DNA from: an uncultured Eggerthellaceae bacterium
GTDB lineage: Bacteria > Actinomycetota > Coriobacteriia > Coriobacteriales > Eggerthellaceae
DNA length: 64,000 nt
Assembly (NCBI GenBank): GCA_910588435.1
Contig: CAJUPL010000002.1
Location: 1-64,000 of the forward strand
Reading direction: 5' to 3'
The notes beneath the pieces were generated by a model. That model had not been told where the DNA came from, searched no databases, and worked only from the letters and a program-made list of their open reading frames with translations. How positions within the stretch are numbered: position 1 is the stretch's first letter; each line of letters starts with the position of its first letter. The position numbers were made by a program, and so were the translations under genes. Shown piece after piece: positions 1 to 9,079 of the stretch.

Positions 1-2
1 GG

Positions 3-1544
3 GGCCTGAATCCAGGTCTCCTCACCGTAGTTGAGAACAGGGACAGGAATTACAACGCCACTGCATTCGTAACCCGGCTCTACTCGAACGTCATGAATAG
101 GTCGGGGGATGTCAATGGCCTAAATACTCACACGGGGTCTCTGCTTTCGGGGGGCCATGCGGCTCAATTGTCCTGGTCATTCTTCTCGGCACCAGAGTTC
201 TCTGGCCGCAAGCTGTCAAACGATCAGATAGTAGAGATCGCTTATAAGACGATGCTCAATAGGGCACCAGATCCCACCGGAAAGCAGAGTTGGCGAAAGA
301 AGCTGGATGCTGGGATGCCTCTCTATCTGCTCATAGCTGGGTTCAGTGAATCAGATGAGTTCCAAAAGCTTTGTCGCAGCTATGGGATAACGGCGGGAAG
401 GTTGCCATACGATGCATCAGAGATGAAGAAATATGAATCATCAGCAGGTAGCGGCTCGGATGCGGCTCCAAAGCCGCTTAGCGTTTCTATTGAGCATGAC
501 AGCGAAATAAGGTGTGGGCAGCCTACCATCTTCACATTCAATGCGTCTGGCGGGGCGGGGAATTATAGGTTCATGCCCTATTCTTTGATGGTGAAGAACG
601 GCAATTCTTGGGTTGAGGCCATCAATCTGACATATCAATCATATTCCACCAAGAATACCTTCGAGTACGAGTTCGTCATGTCGGGGGATTACAAGCTGAC
701 CGTTGCTGTCATCGATCCGCCCGATAATTATAGGCTGAATAGGTTCACAACTGAATTCACGATAGCGGCTGACCAAGGACCTTCCTATGCGCAGCGAGTT
801 GCAAACGCTGAAGAGAGGGCAAATGCTGCTTGGGAAGAGTGCCAGAGGTCTACTGGAAGCACGGATTATGAGAGAGCGCTTTGGCTGCATGATTGGGTGA
901 TCGATAACTGCGTGTATGACAGTGATCTCTTCTATTGCACAGATGTGGACTTGTTTGCGGATGGTTTGGGCACATGCGAGGCGTACCACGCGGCATATAC
1001 GAAGCTTCTCGGCAAAGCCGGCATTGAATCAGGTCGTGTATATGATTCCGGGCATGTATGGACGCTGGTGAAGATAGATGGCAAGTGGTATCACGTTGAC
1101 ACAACGCATGATGACACTGCTGGCAAGGACTGGTTTGGTCTAGGCAATGACGAAGCGCATCTATACTTTGGCTTGTCAACAGAGGTGATCAGCGATGCGC
1201 TAGCCGTGAATGGTGGTGCTATAAAGGGGCAGTCAGTACAAGGGGAAGCGGTATCGCTCGATGACAACTACTTCATGAAGTCTGGACGGATCAAGGAATA
1301 TTCCAAAGGATTCATCCAAGATATTCAGTCGCATCTGAACGCTGGAGATGCATCTTTTGAGCTTTCCGTGCCTACGCGCTTGCCTTCCGCGATAGCTGAT
1401 CTTCCTGCAAAGCATAAGGCCATCTTATATAGCTTGGTGGCCTATGATCTGACAAAGACATCATGGATAGTGGGCGGGAATGCTGCTTCTCTGGAAGCAA
1501 GCTATTCAGATGGAAAGCTCAGCTTTGAGGTCATTCATTCCTGA
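3..1544 (+). CDS. DUF4214-repeat surface protein with transglutaminase-like domain (5' partial)
   Basis: The reading frame is open from the first bases of the window, so the gene begins upstream; an internal ATG at 93 lies in the middle of a DUF4214 repeat and is not a real start. The visible N-terminal part is one and a half DUF4214 units (RLYSNVMNRSGDVNGLN, then SNDQIVEIAYKTMLNR), almost the same as units in the amidase at 3625-6609. A central beta-rich, Ig-like stretch follows, then a transglutaminase/protease-like domain with a plausible triad: Cys in GTCEAYHAAY, His in SGHVWTLVKI and Asp in YHVDTTHDD. Probably a secreted wall-associated enzyme; whether it crosslinks or cleaves cannot be told. 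Its 3' end overlaps the convergent membrane-protein gene by 10 bases. Confidence 0.85.
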   Translation, partial: GLNPGLLTVVENRDRNYNATAFVTRLYSNVMNRSGDVNGLNTHTGSLLSGGHAAQLSWSFFSAPEFSGRKLSNDQIVEIAYKTMLNRAPDPTGKQSWRKKLDAGMPLYLLIAGFSESDEFQKLCRSYGITAGRLPYDASEMKKYESSAGSGSDAAPKPLSVSIEHDSEIRCGQPTIFTFNASGGAGNYRFMPYSLMVKNGNSWVEAINLTYQSYSTKNTFEYEFVMSGDYKLTVAVIDPPDNYRLNRFTTEFTIAADQGPSYAQRVANAEERANAAWEECQRSTGSTDYERALWLHDWVIDNCVYDSDLFYCTDVDLFADGLGTCEAYHAAYTKLLGKAGIESGRVYDSGHVWTLVKIDGKWYHVDTTHDDTAGKDWFGLGNDEAHLYFGLSTEVISDALAVNGGAIKGQSVQGEAVSLDDNYFMKSGRIKEYSKGFIQDIQSHLNAGDASFELSVPTRLPSAIADLPAKHKAILYSLVAYDLTKTSWIVGGNAASLEASYSDGKLSFEVIHS

Positions 1545-3415
1545 CCCACCCGATCGTTCAGCTGATACATGATCCCGTGCTCTGTCTCAAAAGCTATATC
1601 GTAATGATCGGCGATGTATTTCGCTGTCTTCTCAAGTGGGCCGTAGTCAGAGTCAGGATAAGGGTGGTTGTAGAAGGTATCGTCGATATAGACATACCTT
1701 GAATCCTCTAAAGACCTAAGGATCTCGCCTGAATCAAGCATCAAAGAATGATCTTGGCTATCCCACCACCTGACGGTTCTGCCTTCGAACCCAAGGGTGT
1801 TGAACCACCTGGTCTCATTCTCTCCCAGGAGAGCGGCAACTTGATCCTCTGGGATTCTGCCATCCTCCTGCGTCCTTAGAAGCGACAGTGATTCCGTTTC
1901 GAATATCAAAGGTCTAGAAGTGTCAGCATTGAATGCGTATAGATTGAAGAGTTGATCAGAAATAGGGGTAGAGTCTAGTTCGGGACGTTTCTCTGAGAGC
2001 TTCGCATCAAGCCCCGTGATGGCCAGGATCGCTATGGAGAGCCATATGGCTGAATACGATATCAAGAGCTTCATCGAGCTACCCATGAGCCCTTGTATGC
2101 CAATTGCAGCGAACGCGAAGAAGATCGTCCACAGTACGCCATATGTCTTATAGAAATAATAGGGCGAGACGACATCAAGCAAACAGGCAATGAATAGAGC
2201 GATGCAATAGGCAAAGAAGATGCAGGGGAGCAACCCTATCCGCATGAATTCCTTTCTATGCATGGCTTGTGATGCGAAGCCATATATGGAGACAGGTGCC
2301 AGGAAGATGAAATCAGCAAAAAGGATCTTGAGCGTGCCGCCATCCCGGACGAGCGCGCTTCCCAACGAGCTGATGGATTCGCTAACAGAATTGACTTCCC
2401 CACCGAAGAATATGCCGCTGTAATTCAAGAACAAGGCGAAGGAACACGGAACCAAGAAGGTAGCTAGGCATACGCCGATCATTTGAGGAACACCTTTGCG
2501 TGTGATCCTGCTCGCATAGAGCAAATAGATGACCGCAGCCAAGAAGATAGGGGGAACGAACAATAGATAACAGACAGAGAGCTCAGTCAAGAGCACAGAA
2601 AGAGCTACTAGCTCTATAGGCTTCTTCATGGAAAAAGAGGCTAGGGCAAAAATGATCGCGCATGCTATCGCTAAAGATGCACCATAATATCCAAAGCCCA
2701 TAGTCGCGCTGTAGAAGGGGTATCCGAAGGCATATAACCCGCAGAGGACCATTCTGGATCCCGTATTCAATCTATCTGCAAGCGTGCTGATGAGCGTGTA
2801 GAACATCTGCAGAGAGAGCCAGCACCAGATCATCTCATTGAGGACATAGCACTTAGTGTACGAGCTTGGGTCCAGGAGGTCACTGACTGCGTCGATCAAG
2901 AATGCGCCAGTCAGGCCGAAAACGAATTGTCCGCTAACTGGAGCACCAGTTGCATACTTGATCATCTGGCCACAATGCGAAGCCGAGTCCCCACTCAGGA
3001 AGGCAAGCGAAAGAGCGGGACCAAAATGAAATAGGGTCAGGAACACGATGAACAGCAAGTTGAACAGCGATACTGCTATATCCGTCTTGCTCCCGACGCT
3101 CTCTAACAGCGTTCGTCTACTTGAGAGCTTGTGCTCTGAGCGAGCATCATCTTTTAGGCTGCTCCTCGAGTCAATGCCCGAACGTGCCTTGAAGAGCAAA
3201 CAGAAGGCGATGATAGCAGCATTGATGATGGCGCTCATCCATCCGCTGAATCCAGTGCCGAAGAATGAGAGCACTCCGAACGCAATGCATTGGATCCCAA
3301 TGACAAGCATGATTCCAAATGGGAGCGCTTGAAGGAAGGGGGTCCCTTTGAACATCGTTGCCGCATTGAAGGCGGCAATGCAAAACAGGATCAAGCAGAA
3401 TGACAGGTAGAGCAA
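1535..3415 (-). CDS. Polytopic membrane protein, possible GT-C glycosyltransferase
   Basis: A 626-residue protein with many hydrophobic segments over roughly the first 480 residues and a soluble C-terminal domain of about 130 residues. The first large loop has an acidic motif (FLSGDSASHCGQM), as is common in GT-C enzymes that use lipid-linked donors. I do not recognise a named family. The start is TTG: GGAGG lies six bases before it on the minus strand, and no better ATG is near. It sits between two cell-wall proteins and converges on the transglutaminase-like gene with a 10-base overlap. A role in surface polysaccharide or glycoprotein assembly is inference. Confidence 0.75.
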   Translation of the reverse strand: MLYLSFCLILFCIAAFNAATMFKGTPFLQALPFGIMLVIGIQCIAFGVLSFFGTGFSGWMSAIINAAIIAFCLLFKARSGIDSRSSLKDDARSEHKLSSRRTLLESVGSKTDIAVSLFNLLFIVFLTLFHFGPALSLAFLSGDSASHCGQMIKYATGAPVSGQFVFGLTGAFLIDAVSDLLDPSSYTKCYVLNEMIWCWLSLQMFYTLISTLADRLNTGSRMVLCGLYAFGYPFYSATMGFGYYGASLAIACAIIFALASFSMKKPIELVALSVLLTELSVCYLLFVPPIFLAAVIYLLYASRITRKGVPQMIGVCLATFLVPCSFALFLNYSGIFFGGEVNSVSESISSLGSALVRDGGTLKILFADFIFLAPVSIYGFASQAMHRKEFMRIGLLPCIFFAYCIALFIACLLDVVSPYYFYKTYGVLWTIFFAFAAIGIQGLMGSSMKLLISYSAIWLSIAILAITGLDAKLSEKRPELDSTPISDQLFNLYAFNADTSRPLIFETESLSLLRTQEDGRIPEDQVAALLGENETRWFNTLGFEGRTVRWWDSQDHSLMLDSGEILRSLEDSRYVYIDDTFYNHPYPDSDYGPLEKTAKYIADHYDIAFETEHGIMYQLNDRVGQE

Positions 3416-3624
3416 TGGGGCCTCCAGATTGCATGGACACTATGGGTTAGAAGCCAGCGTTCCTATGATACAAGAATGTCATTTTCATGAGCTTCTGTCG
3501 GACCTGATTCTTGTTCTCTATTTGAAATCACGGAATGATCCCACCTTTGCACCATTAAATTTGCTACTCTTCGTAGGTTAACAATCTGGTAACAGAGCAG
3601 TTCATAGTCTGAATGGAGAGAATG
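3416..3624. other. Intergenic region between divergent surface genes
   Basis: About 209 bases separate the TTG start of the minus-strand membrane protein from the amidase start. It must carry both promoters. I see no convincing -35/-10 pair for the amidase. On the minus strand a TATCAT hexamer is a possible -10 without a good -35. No RNA gene or long inverted repeat is visible. Confidence 0.4.
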
Positions 3625-6609
3625 ATGTCCAAAGGAAGAAGTCTCCTTTCATTAGCGATGTCCTTCGTGCTTGCATGCACGATGATGCCTGCAGCCGCTT
3701 TTGGCGCTGTTGGAAGCCTTCAATATGATGCCGATTCGGCCGAGTCCGCTTCAAGTGCTCAGGACTCAGTGCTTGTCCAGGAAGATGAAGAGAGCTATGA
3801 GCCTGAAGCTGAGCCAGCCGATGAGGTTCTTGAGATCGAACAAAGGGCAGTTGCATCAGACTCGGCATCAAGCGCGTCTTTGGAAGACATCGGATTCGTC
3901 TTCATCGAGTGGGATGCGGTCAGCAAGGATGAGCCCCAAAATATCGCTGTCGGCTTTGCCGATGAGGCCTTCATGGCCGATGAAGCAGTATTGAAGCTTA
4001 TCAATGCGCCTGCAGGGACAGAGCATGAGCTGATAGCAACAGAGGTGGTGCCTGGAGCTGTGAAGTTCACGCTGGATCCAAGTTCGTACAGCGAGGGTGT
4101 TTACACGGTCTCTGCCTTGACAATCCCAACCGATGTGGGTGACATCGTCTACGACTTCACTGAAGATGATTCATCTGAGTATTCGTTTGTTATCACAGAC
4201 ACTGAAGAGGAGCCTACTGAAGGCACATCTGTATATACGTTCGATGATTCTGGTGATCTTGTTGAGCAGGATAGCATCGCAGGTGCCTTGGACGAAGCGG
4301 GAGCGCAAAGCGCTGGGATGATGGCTAGGTCTCTATCTGCTAGAGCTAATGGCCTTGTTGTTGTATTGGATCCAGGTCATGGCGGCAGCGATGGCGGGAC
4401 CAGTCACAATGGGCTCATTGAGAAGAATATCAACCTCAAGATCGCTCAGTATTGCAGGAATGAGCTTCAGCGCTATAACGGCGTCACTGTTCATATGACG
4501 CGCAACAGCGATGTTGCGGTGGGGCTTGAAGAGCGCGCGAATCTTGCAAAGCGCGTAGGGGCTGACGTCTTCGTCAGCATCCATAACAACGCTAGTGGGA
4601 ATCCTTCAGCTAATGGGTCGGAAGTGATAGTTCCTCTGAACGGGAGCGGAACTGAGCTTGGTTACAAGATACTGGATCAGCTTGCATCTTTAGGGCTGAC
4701 GAAGCGCAGCGTGTATGACAAGAGCTATGAATCTGATCCTACCATTGACTATTATTCAGTGATCAGGAATACGGCATCAGCGGGTATTCCTGGCATCATA
4801 GTGGAGCACGCTTTCGTATCTAATCCCAGCGATGCTGCGTTCCTTGACAATGAAGCGAATCTGCAGAGATTGGGCATAGCAGATGCAACTGGGATCGCCC
4901 AGCGTTATGGCCTATCAAGCTTGAATAGGCAAAAAGCTACGGAATTCGTTACTCGCTTGTATGAGAAGGTCTTGGGTCGCACGCCCGATGCAGGCGGACT
5001 GAACGACCATGTCGATGCGCTCATGCGCGGCGCATCTGCATCTGACATAGCCTGGGGTTTCTTCTCGTCACCAGAGTTCTCGAATAAGCGCCTTTCGAAT
5101 GCTCAGCGCGTTGAGATAGCATATAGCGCCATGCTGGATAGAGCTGCTGATGCATCTGGTAAGGCTGACTGGACTGGCAAGCTCGACATCGGCATGTCCA
5201 TGCGCGCGGTCATATCTGGGTTCTCGAATGCGCCTGAATTCAGGAACCTTTGCTCGCGTTGGGGTCTGAACCCTGGAACCCTGTATGTAGTGGAGAATCG
5301 TGACAGGAACCAGAATGCAACGGCCTTTGTCCAGAGGCTCTACCAGAAGGTCATGAACAGAACGGGCGACGTGAATGGGCTGAACACCCACACGGGATCC
5401 CTTCTGTCAGGCGCATCTGCTGCGAATCTTGCATGGTCTTTCTTCTCCTCCGCTGAGTTCAACAGCAAGAACTTGAGCAATGAGGGGAAGGTGCAGCTAG
5501 CTTATCAAGCCATGTTCGATCGCGGCCTTGATTCTGTGGGCAAGCGCGATTGGGTTGGCAAGCTGGATGTAGGAATGAGCATGCGTGCGGTCATCTCTGG
5601 CATGTGCAATTCGAACGAGTATCGAGCTCTTTGTGCGAAGTGGGGCATTGCGCCAGGAAGCTTGAGCGTTGTGGAGAATCGTGACAGGAACCAGAATGCA
5701 ACGGCCTTCGTCCAGAGGCTCTACCAGAAGGTCATGAACAGAACGGGCGACGTGAATGGGCTGAACACCCACGCAGGATCCCTTCTGTCAGGCGCATCTG
5801 CTGCGAACCTTGCCTGGTCTTTCTTCTCGGCTCCAGAATTCTCCAAGCGCGGTCTTTCCAACAGCCAGATCGTAGAGATCGCTTATCAGACGATGTTGAA
5901 CAGGCCATCTGAAGCTGCAGGTAAGGCTTCATGGGTTGAGAAGATGGACCACGGAATGCCGCTTCGCTTGCTGATAGCTGGCTTCTCTGGTTCGAACGAG
6001 TTCCAAGCACTGTGCAGGAGCTATGGCTTGACCGCTGGTTCTCTCCCTTACAATCCAACAGATGTGGAGAGGTATTCTTGGTACAAGATCATGGGGTCAT
6101 CTTCAAGCTCTGTGATACAGAATATGGTCAACTATTTCAATTGGAATGGCTATGAGTATCCGTCAACCGATAGGTACAAGTCATCTGACGCGCGTGATAT
6201 CCAAACGTTCTGTAGGTTAGTATACGAAGAGGCTTCAGCTGAAGGGGTGAAGCCAGAGGTAGTCTTTTGCCAAGCTATGAAAGAGACGGGGTGGCTGCAA
6301 TACGGTGGCTCCGTTCACGTGGATCAATTCAACTACGCTGGCTTGGGTGCAGTGGATGCTTCAACTGGTGGCGCAACCTTCTCAAGCGTTAGAGAGGGCA
6401 TCAGGGCTCAGGTCCAGCACCTGAAGTGCTATGCCTCTACAGCCTCGCTGAAGAATCCTCTCGTTGACCCTCGTTGGTACGCTGCAATTGATAAGCACGG
6501 TAGAGGATGCGCGCCCACGTTGGAAGAGCTGAACGGAAAATGGGCTGTGCCAGGTTATGGCTATGGTCAATCCATACGTTCTATGATCGAGAAAATGCTA
6601 ACATTGTAA
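3625..6609 (+). CDS. N-acetylmuramoyl-L-alanine amidase with three DUF4214 repeats and glucosaminidase domain
   Basis: Secreted bifunctional peptidoglycan hydrolase of about 994 residues. A signal peptide (MSKGRSLLSLAMSFVLACT, cut near AAAFG) is followed by an acidic Ser/Glu-rich linker. Next is an Amidase_3 domain at about residues 245-430 with zinc ligands in DPGHGG, LIEKN and SIHNN and the catalytic Glu in IVEHAF. Three DUF4214 units of about 127 residues (about 440-820) follow, then a C-terminal glucosaminidase-like domain with Glu in MKETGW. ATGs occur at 3613, 3622 and 3625. GGAGAG at 3615-3620 lies inside the longest frame and is best spaced for 3625. Repeats 2 and 3 are nearly identical in DNA. 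The DUF4214 units may bind wall glycan; this is inferred from their placement between two hydrolase domains. Confidence 0.92.
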   Translation: MSKGRSLLSLAMSFVLACTMMPAAAFGAVGSLQYDADSAESASSAQDSVLVQEDEESYEPEAEPADEVLEIEQRAVASDSASSASLEDIGFVFIEWDAVSKDEPQNIAVGFADEAFMADEAVLKLINAPAGTEHELIATEVVPGAVKFTLDPSSYSEGVYTVSALTIPTDVGDIVYDFTEDDSSEYSFVITDTEEEPTEGTSVYTFDDSGDLVEQDSIAGALDEAGAQSAGMMARSLSARANGLVVVLDPGHGGSDGGTSHNGLIEKNINLKIAQYCRNELQRYNGVTVHMTRNSDVAVGLEERANLAKRVGADVFVSIHNNASGNPSANGSEVIVPLNGSGTELGYKILDQLASLGLTKRSVYDKSYESDPTIDYYSVIRNTASAGIPGIIVEHAFVSNPSDAAFLDNEANLQRLGIADATGIAQRYGLSSLNRQKATEFVTRLYEKVLGRTPDAGGLNDHVDALMRGASASDIAWGFFSSPEFSNKRLSNAQRVEIAYSAMLDRAADASGKADWTGKLDIGMSMRAVISGFSNAPEFRNLCSRWGLNPGTLYVVENRDRNQNATAFVQRLYQKVMNRTGDVNGLNTHTGSLLSGASAANLAWSFFSSAEFNSKNLSNEGKVQLAYQAMFDRGLDSVGKRDWVGKLDVGMSMRAVISGMCNSNEYRALCAKWGIAPGSLSVVENRDRNQNATAFVQRLYQKVMNRTGDVNGLNTHAGSLLSGASAANLAWSFFSAPEFSKRGLSNSQIVEIAYQTMLNRPSEAAGKASWVEKMDHGMPLRLLIAGFSGSNEFQALCRSYGLTAGSLPYNPTDVERYSWYKIMGSSSSSVIQNMVNYFNWNGYEYPSTDRYKSSDARDIQTFCRLVYEEASAEGVKPEVVFCQAMKETGWLQYGGSVHVDQFNYAGLGAVDASTGGATFSSVREGIRAQVQHLKCYASTASLKNPLVDPRWYAAIDKHGRGCAPTLEELNGKWAVPGYGYGQSIRSMIEKMLTL
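5290..5447 (+). repeat. Near-identical tandem segment, copy 1 (DUF4214 repeat)
   Basis: This 158-base segment recurs 381 bases downstream at 5671-5828 with about five mismatches by eye (for example cctttgtc versus ccttcgtc). The rest of the two repeat units is clearly more diverged. The pattern suggests recent duplication or gene conversion inside the amidase gene. Confidence 0.9.
5671..5828 (+). repeat. Near-identical tandem segment, copy 2 (DUF4214 repeat)
   Basis: Second copy of the 158-base segment at 5290-5447, in the same reading frame (offset 381 = 127 codons). Unequal recombination between the copies would add or remove exactly one 127-residue unit without breaking the frame. Confidence 0.9.
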
Positions 6610-6651
6610 ACAGCGGTGAGCATTCGGTTTACTCAACGAAAGGACTGAACT

Positions 6652-8007
6652 TTGCTCAATATAATCCTGCTGTCTGGGGGGTCGGGGTCTAGGCTCTGGC
6701 CCCTTTCCAATGATGCAAGATCCAAGCAATTCTTGAAGGTCCTTCGTGATGAGGGCGGCGAAGGGCAATCCATGGTACAGCGGACCTTCTCGATGCTGGA
6801 CAAGATTCCACTTGAGAAGAATATCGTTGTTGCCACATGCGCTTCTCAGAAGTCATCGATCGACATCCAGCTCACTGATGCTGAGTATGACGTTGTCATA
6901 GAGCCCGAGCGCAGGGATACTGCTCCGGCTATCATGCTGGCTGCTGCTTATCTAGCGTGGGAGAAGCATGCTAGCTTGGATGACACGGTTGTCGTCATGC
7001 CCATAGACACCTACGCTTCGCAAGTCTATTACGATAATCTCGTCAATCTGGACAAGGCTGTTCAGTCTGATGTTGCAGAGCTCATCTTGCAGGGCGCGCA
7101 GCCAACCTATCCTTCTGAGAAATTCGGGTACATCGTCTTCGATCCAGCATCGGAGGGCATGGTGCGGAAGGTCTCATGCTTCGTCGAGAAGCCCCCTGAG
7201 CCGGAAGCACAGCGCCTCATTGACGAAGGCGCTCTATGGAATTGTGGTGTCTTCGCATTCAAGTTGAATCATCTGATGGGCATTCTTCACGCTTATACGG
7301 ATCTTCAAGATTTCGACTCTCTCAGAGACGCATATCGTCAATTGCCAAAGAATAGTTTTGACTACGAAGTGGTAGAGAAGGCTGATTCTGTCGCAGCTAT
7401 CAAATATGAGGGCGAATGGAAGGATCTGGGCACCTGGAACACCCTCACTGAGGAGATGTGTGATTTCAGCGCTGGAAAGGTGCTGTGCGATGAGACTTGC
7501 AGCAATACGCATGTCATCAATGAGACGAATCTTCCCATGGTGGTTGCTGGACTCTCTGATGCGGTAGTGGTGGCAACCCCAGATGGAATACTCGTTTCTG
7601 ATAAGGAGACGAGCGCGCATATCAAGCCACTTGTTTCCAAAGCCGCTGAGTCTAGACCTATGTACGAATCTCGCCAATGGGGTGAATACAAGGTTATCAG
7701 CAAAGAAGAGTCTGAAGGACAGGCCTTTTCACTCGAGAAGATATTGATAGTGAAGCCTGGAAAGCAGCTGTCATATCAGAAGCATCACAGCCGGTCAGAG
7801 GTGTGGACCATAACGTCAGGAAAAGGCGAGGTGGTGCTTGACGACCAGGTCAAGCCCGTTGAATATGGATCTGTCGTGTTCATCGAGCCCGGAACAAAGC
7901 ATGCAGTGCGTGCACTTGATGATGATCTTCATATAGTTGAAGTGCAGCTAGGCGCGAATCTGGTTGAAGAGGATATCGAACGATACGGGTTCTATTGGAA
8001 TGATTGA
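6652..8007 (+). CDS. manC: Mannose-1-phosphate guanylyltransferase / mannose-6-phosphate isomerase
   Basis: Makes GDP-mannose from mannose-1-phosphate and GTP in the cytoplasm. The N-terminal nucleotidyltransferase domain has the signature LLSGGSGSRLWPLS with the lysine in RSKQFL. The C-terminal cupin domain (about residues 345-451; YQKHHSRSEVW, EPGTKHAV, ERYGFYW at the end) is the mannose-6-phosphate isomerase type II part. The 451-residue length fits the bifunctional family. The start is TTG with AGGA about seven bases upstream; no ATG precedes the GGSGSR motif closely. It opens the run manC-gmd-reductase and supplies the gmd substrate. Confidence 0.93.
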   Translation: MLNIILLSGGSGSRLWPLSNDARSKQFLKVLRDEGGEGQSMVQRTFSMLDKIPLEKNIVVATCASQKSSIDIQLTDAEYDVVIEPERRDTAPAIMLAAAYLAWEKHASLDDTVVVMPIDTYASQVYYDNLVNLDKAVQSDVAELILQGAQPTYPSEKFGYIVFDPASEGMVRKVSCFVEKPPEPEAQRLIDEGALWNCGVFAFKLNHLMGILHAYTDLQDFDSLRDAYRQLPKNSFDYEVVEKADSVAAIKYEGEWKDLGTWNTLTEEMCDFSAGKVLCDETCSNTHVINETNLPMVVAGLSDAVVVATPDGILVSDKETSAHIKPLVSKAAESRPMYESRQWGEYKVISKEESEGQAFSLEKILIVKPGKQLSYQKHHSRSEVWTITSGKGEVVLDDQVKPVEYGSVVFIEPGTKHAVRALDDDLHIVEVQLGANLVEEDIERYGFYWND

Positions 8008-8027
8008 TCAGGTCTTGGAGGTTACTC

Positions 8028-9077
8028 ATGAAGAAGGCATTGATAACGGGAATAACAGGGCAAGATGGGTCCTATCTGGCGGAGCTCCTTTTGGAGAAGG
8101 GTTACGATGTCCATGGTGTGGTACGTCGGTCTTCTGTGCAGACCACATCAAGGATCGATCATCTGTTAGCGCATGAGAGGCTGACGCTCCATGATGGGGA
8201 TCTCTCTGATTCTAGCTCCATCGTCAAGGTAGTATGTGAGGTCAAGCCTGATGAGATCTACAATCTGGCCGCTCAGTCACACGTGGGAGTTTCCTTTGAC
8301 GCGGCAGAGTACACAGGTGATGTTGATGCTATTGGAGTGCTTCGCATATTGGAGGCAATGAAGATAGCTGGAATAGCTGATAGCTGCAAGATGTATCAAG
8401 CCTCAACTTCAGAGCTCTACGGTCAGGTGGAAGAGGTTCCTCAGAATGAGCTGACTCCATTCCATCCGTATTCTCCTTATGCCGTTGCAAAGCAATATGG
8501 GTTCTGGATCGTGAAGGAATATCGTGATGCTTATGGCATGTTCGCCTGCAATGGCATCTTGTTCAATCATGAATCGGAGCGCAGAGGCGAAACGTTCGTC
8601 ACACGAAAGATAACGCGGGCTGCTGGACGCATCGCATGTGGCCTGCAGGAAACCTTAGAGCTGGGGAATCTGGATTCACTCAGAGACTGGGGCTATGCAA
8701 AGGATTATGTTGAATGCATGTGGCTGATTCTGCAGCAGGATGAACCGGGAGATTACGTGATCGCTACTGGAGAACAGCATTCAGTTCGAGAGTTCGTGGA
8801 GTGGTCGTTCGATCATGTTGGCATTCAGATCAAATGGCAAGGTTCAGGCGTAGATGAGGTCGGGCTGAACAAGGATACAGGGGATGTAGTGGTCAGAGTC
8901 AATCCTGAATTCTATCGTCCAACTGATGTGGTCAATCTTTGGGGAGACCCAACAAAGGCTAAGACGAAGCTAGGCTGGAATCCAACCAAGACCACTTGCG
9001 AAGAGCTTTGCAAGATCATGACTGAACACGATCTTGCACTCGCGAAGCAAGAGGCCAGTGCTGCCAAGGCGGAGTAA
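8028..9077 (+). CDS. gmd: GDP-mannose 4,6-dehydratase
   Basis: Short-chain dehydrogenase/reductase of about 349 residues converting GDP-mannose to GDP-4-keto-6-deoxymannose with bound NADP. The Rossmann motif GITGQDGSYLAE, the catalytic TSELYG segment and the YAVAK (YxxxK) pair are present, as is the Gmd-typical NHESERRGETFVTRK stretch. The ATG at 8028 is preferred because GGAGG stands six bases upstream; an in-frame ATG at 8004 would overlap manC and add eight unrelated residues. The next gene begins two bases after its stop, so the two are probably translated together. Confidence 0.94.
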   Translation: MKKALITGITGQDGSYLAELLLEKGYDVHGVVRRSSVQTTSRIDHLLAHERLTLHDGDLSDSSSIVKVVCEVKPDEIYNLAAQSHVGVSFDAAEYTGDVDAIGVLRILEAMKIAGIADSCKMYQASTSELYGQVEEVPQNELTPFHPYSPYAVAKQYGFWIVKEYRDAYGMFACNGILFNHESERRGETFVTRKITRAAGRIACGLQETLELGNLDSLRDWGYAKDYVECMWLILQQDEPGDYVIATGEQHSVREFVEWSFDHVGIQIKWQGSGVDEVGLNKDTGDVVVRVNPEFYRPTDVVNLWGDPTKAKTKLGWNPTKTTCEELCKIMTEHDLALAKQEASAAKAE

Positions 9078-9079
9078 GG

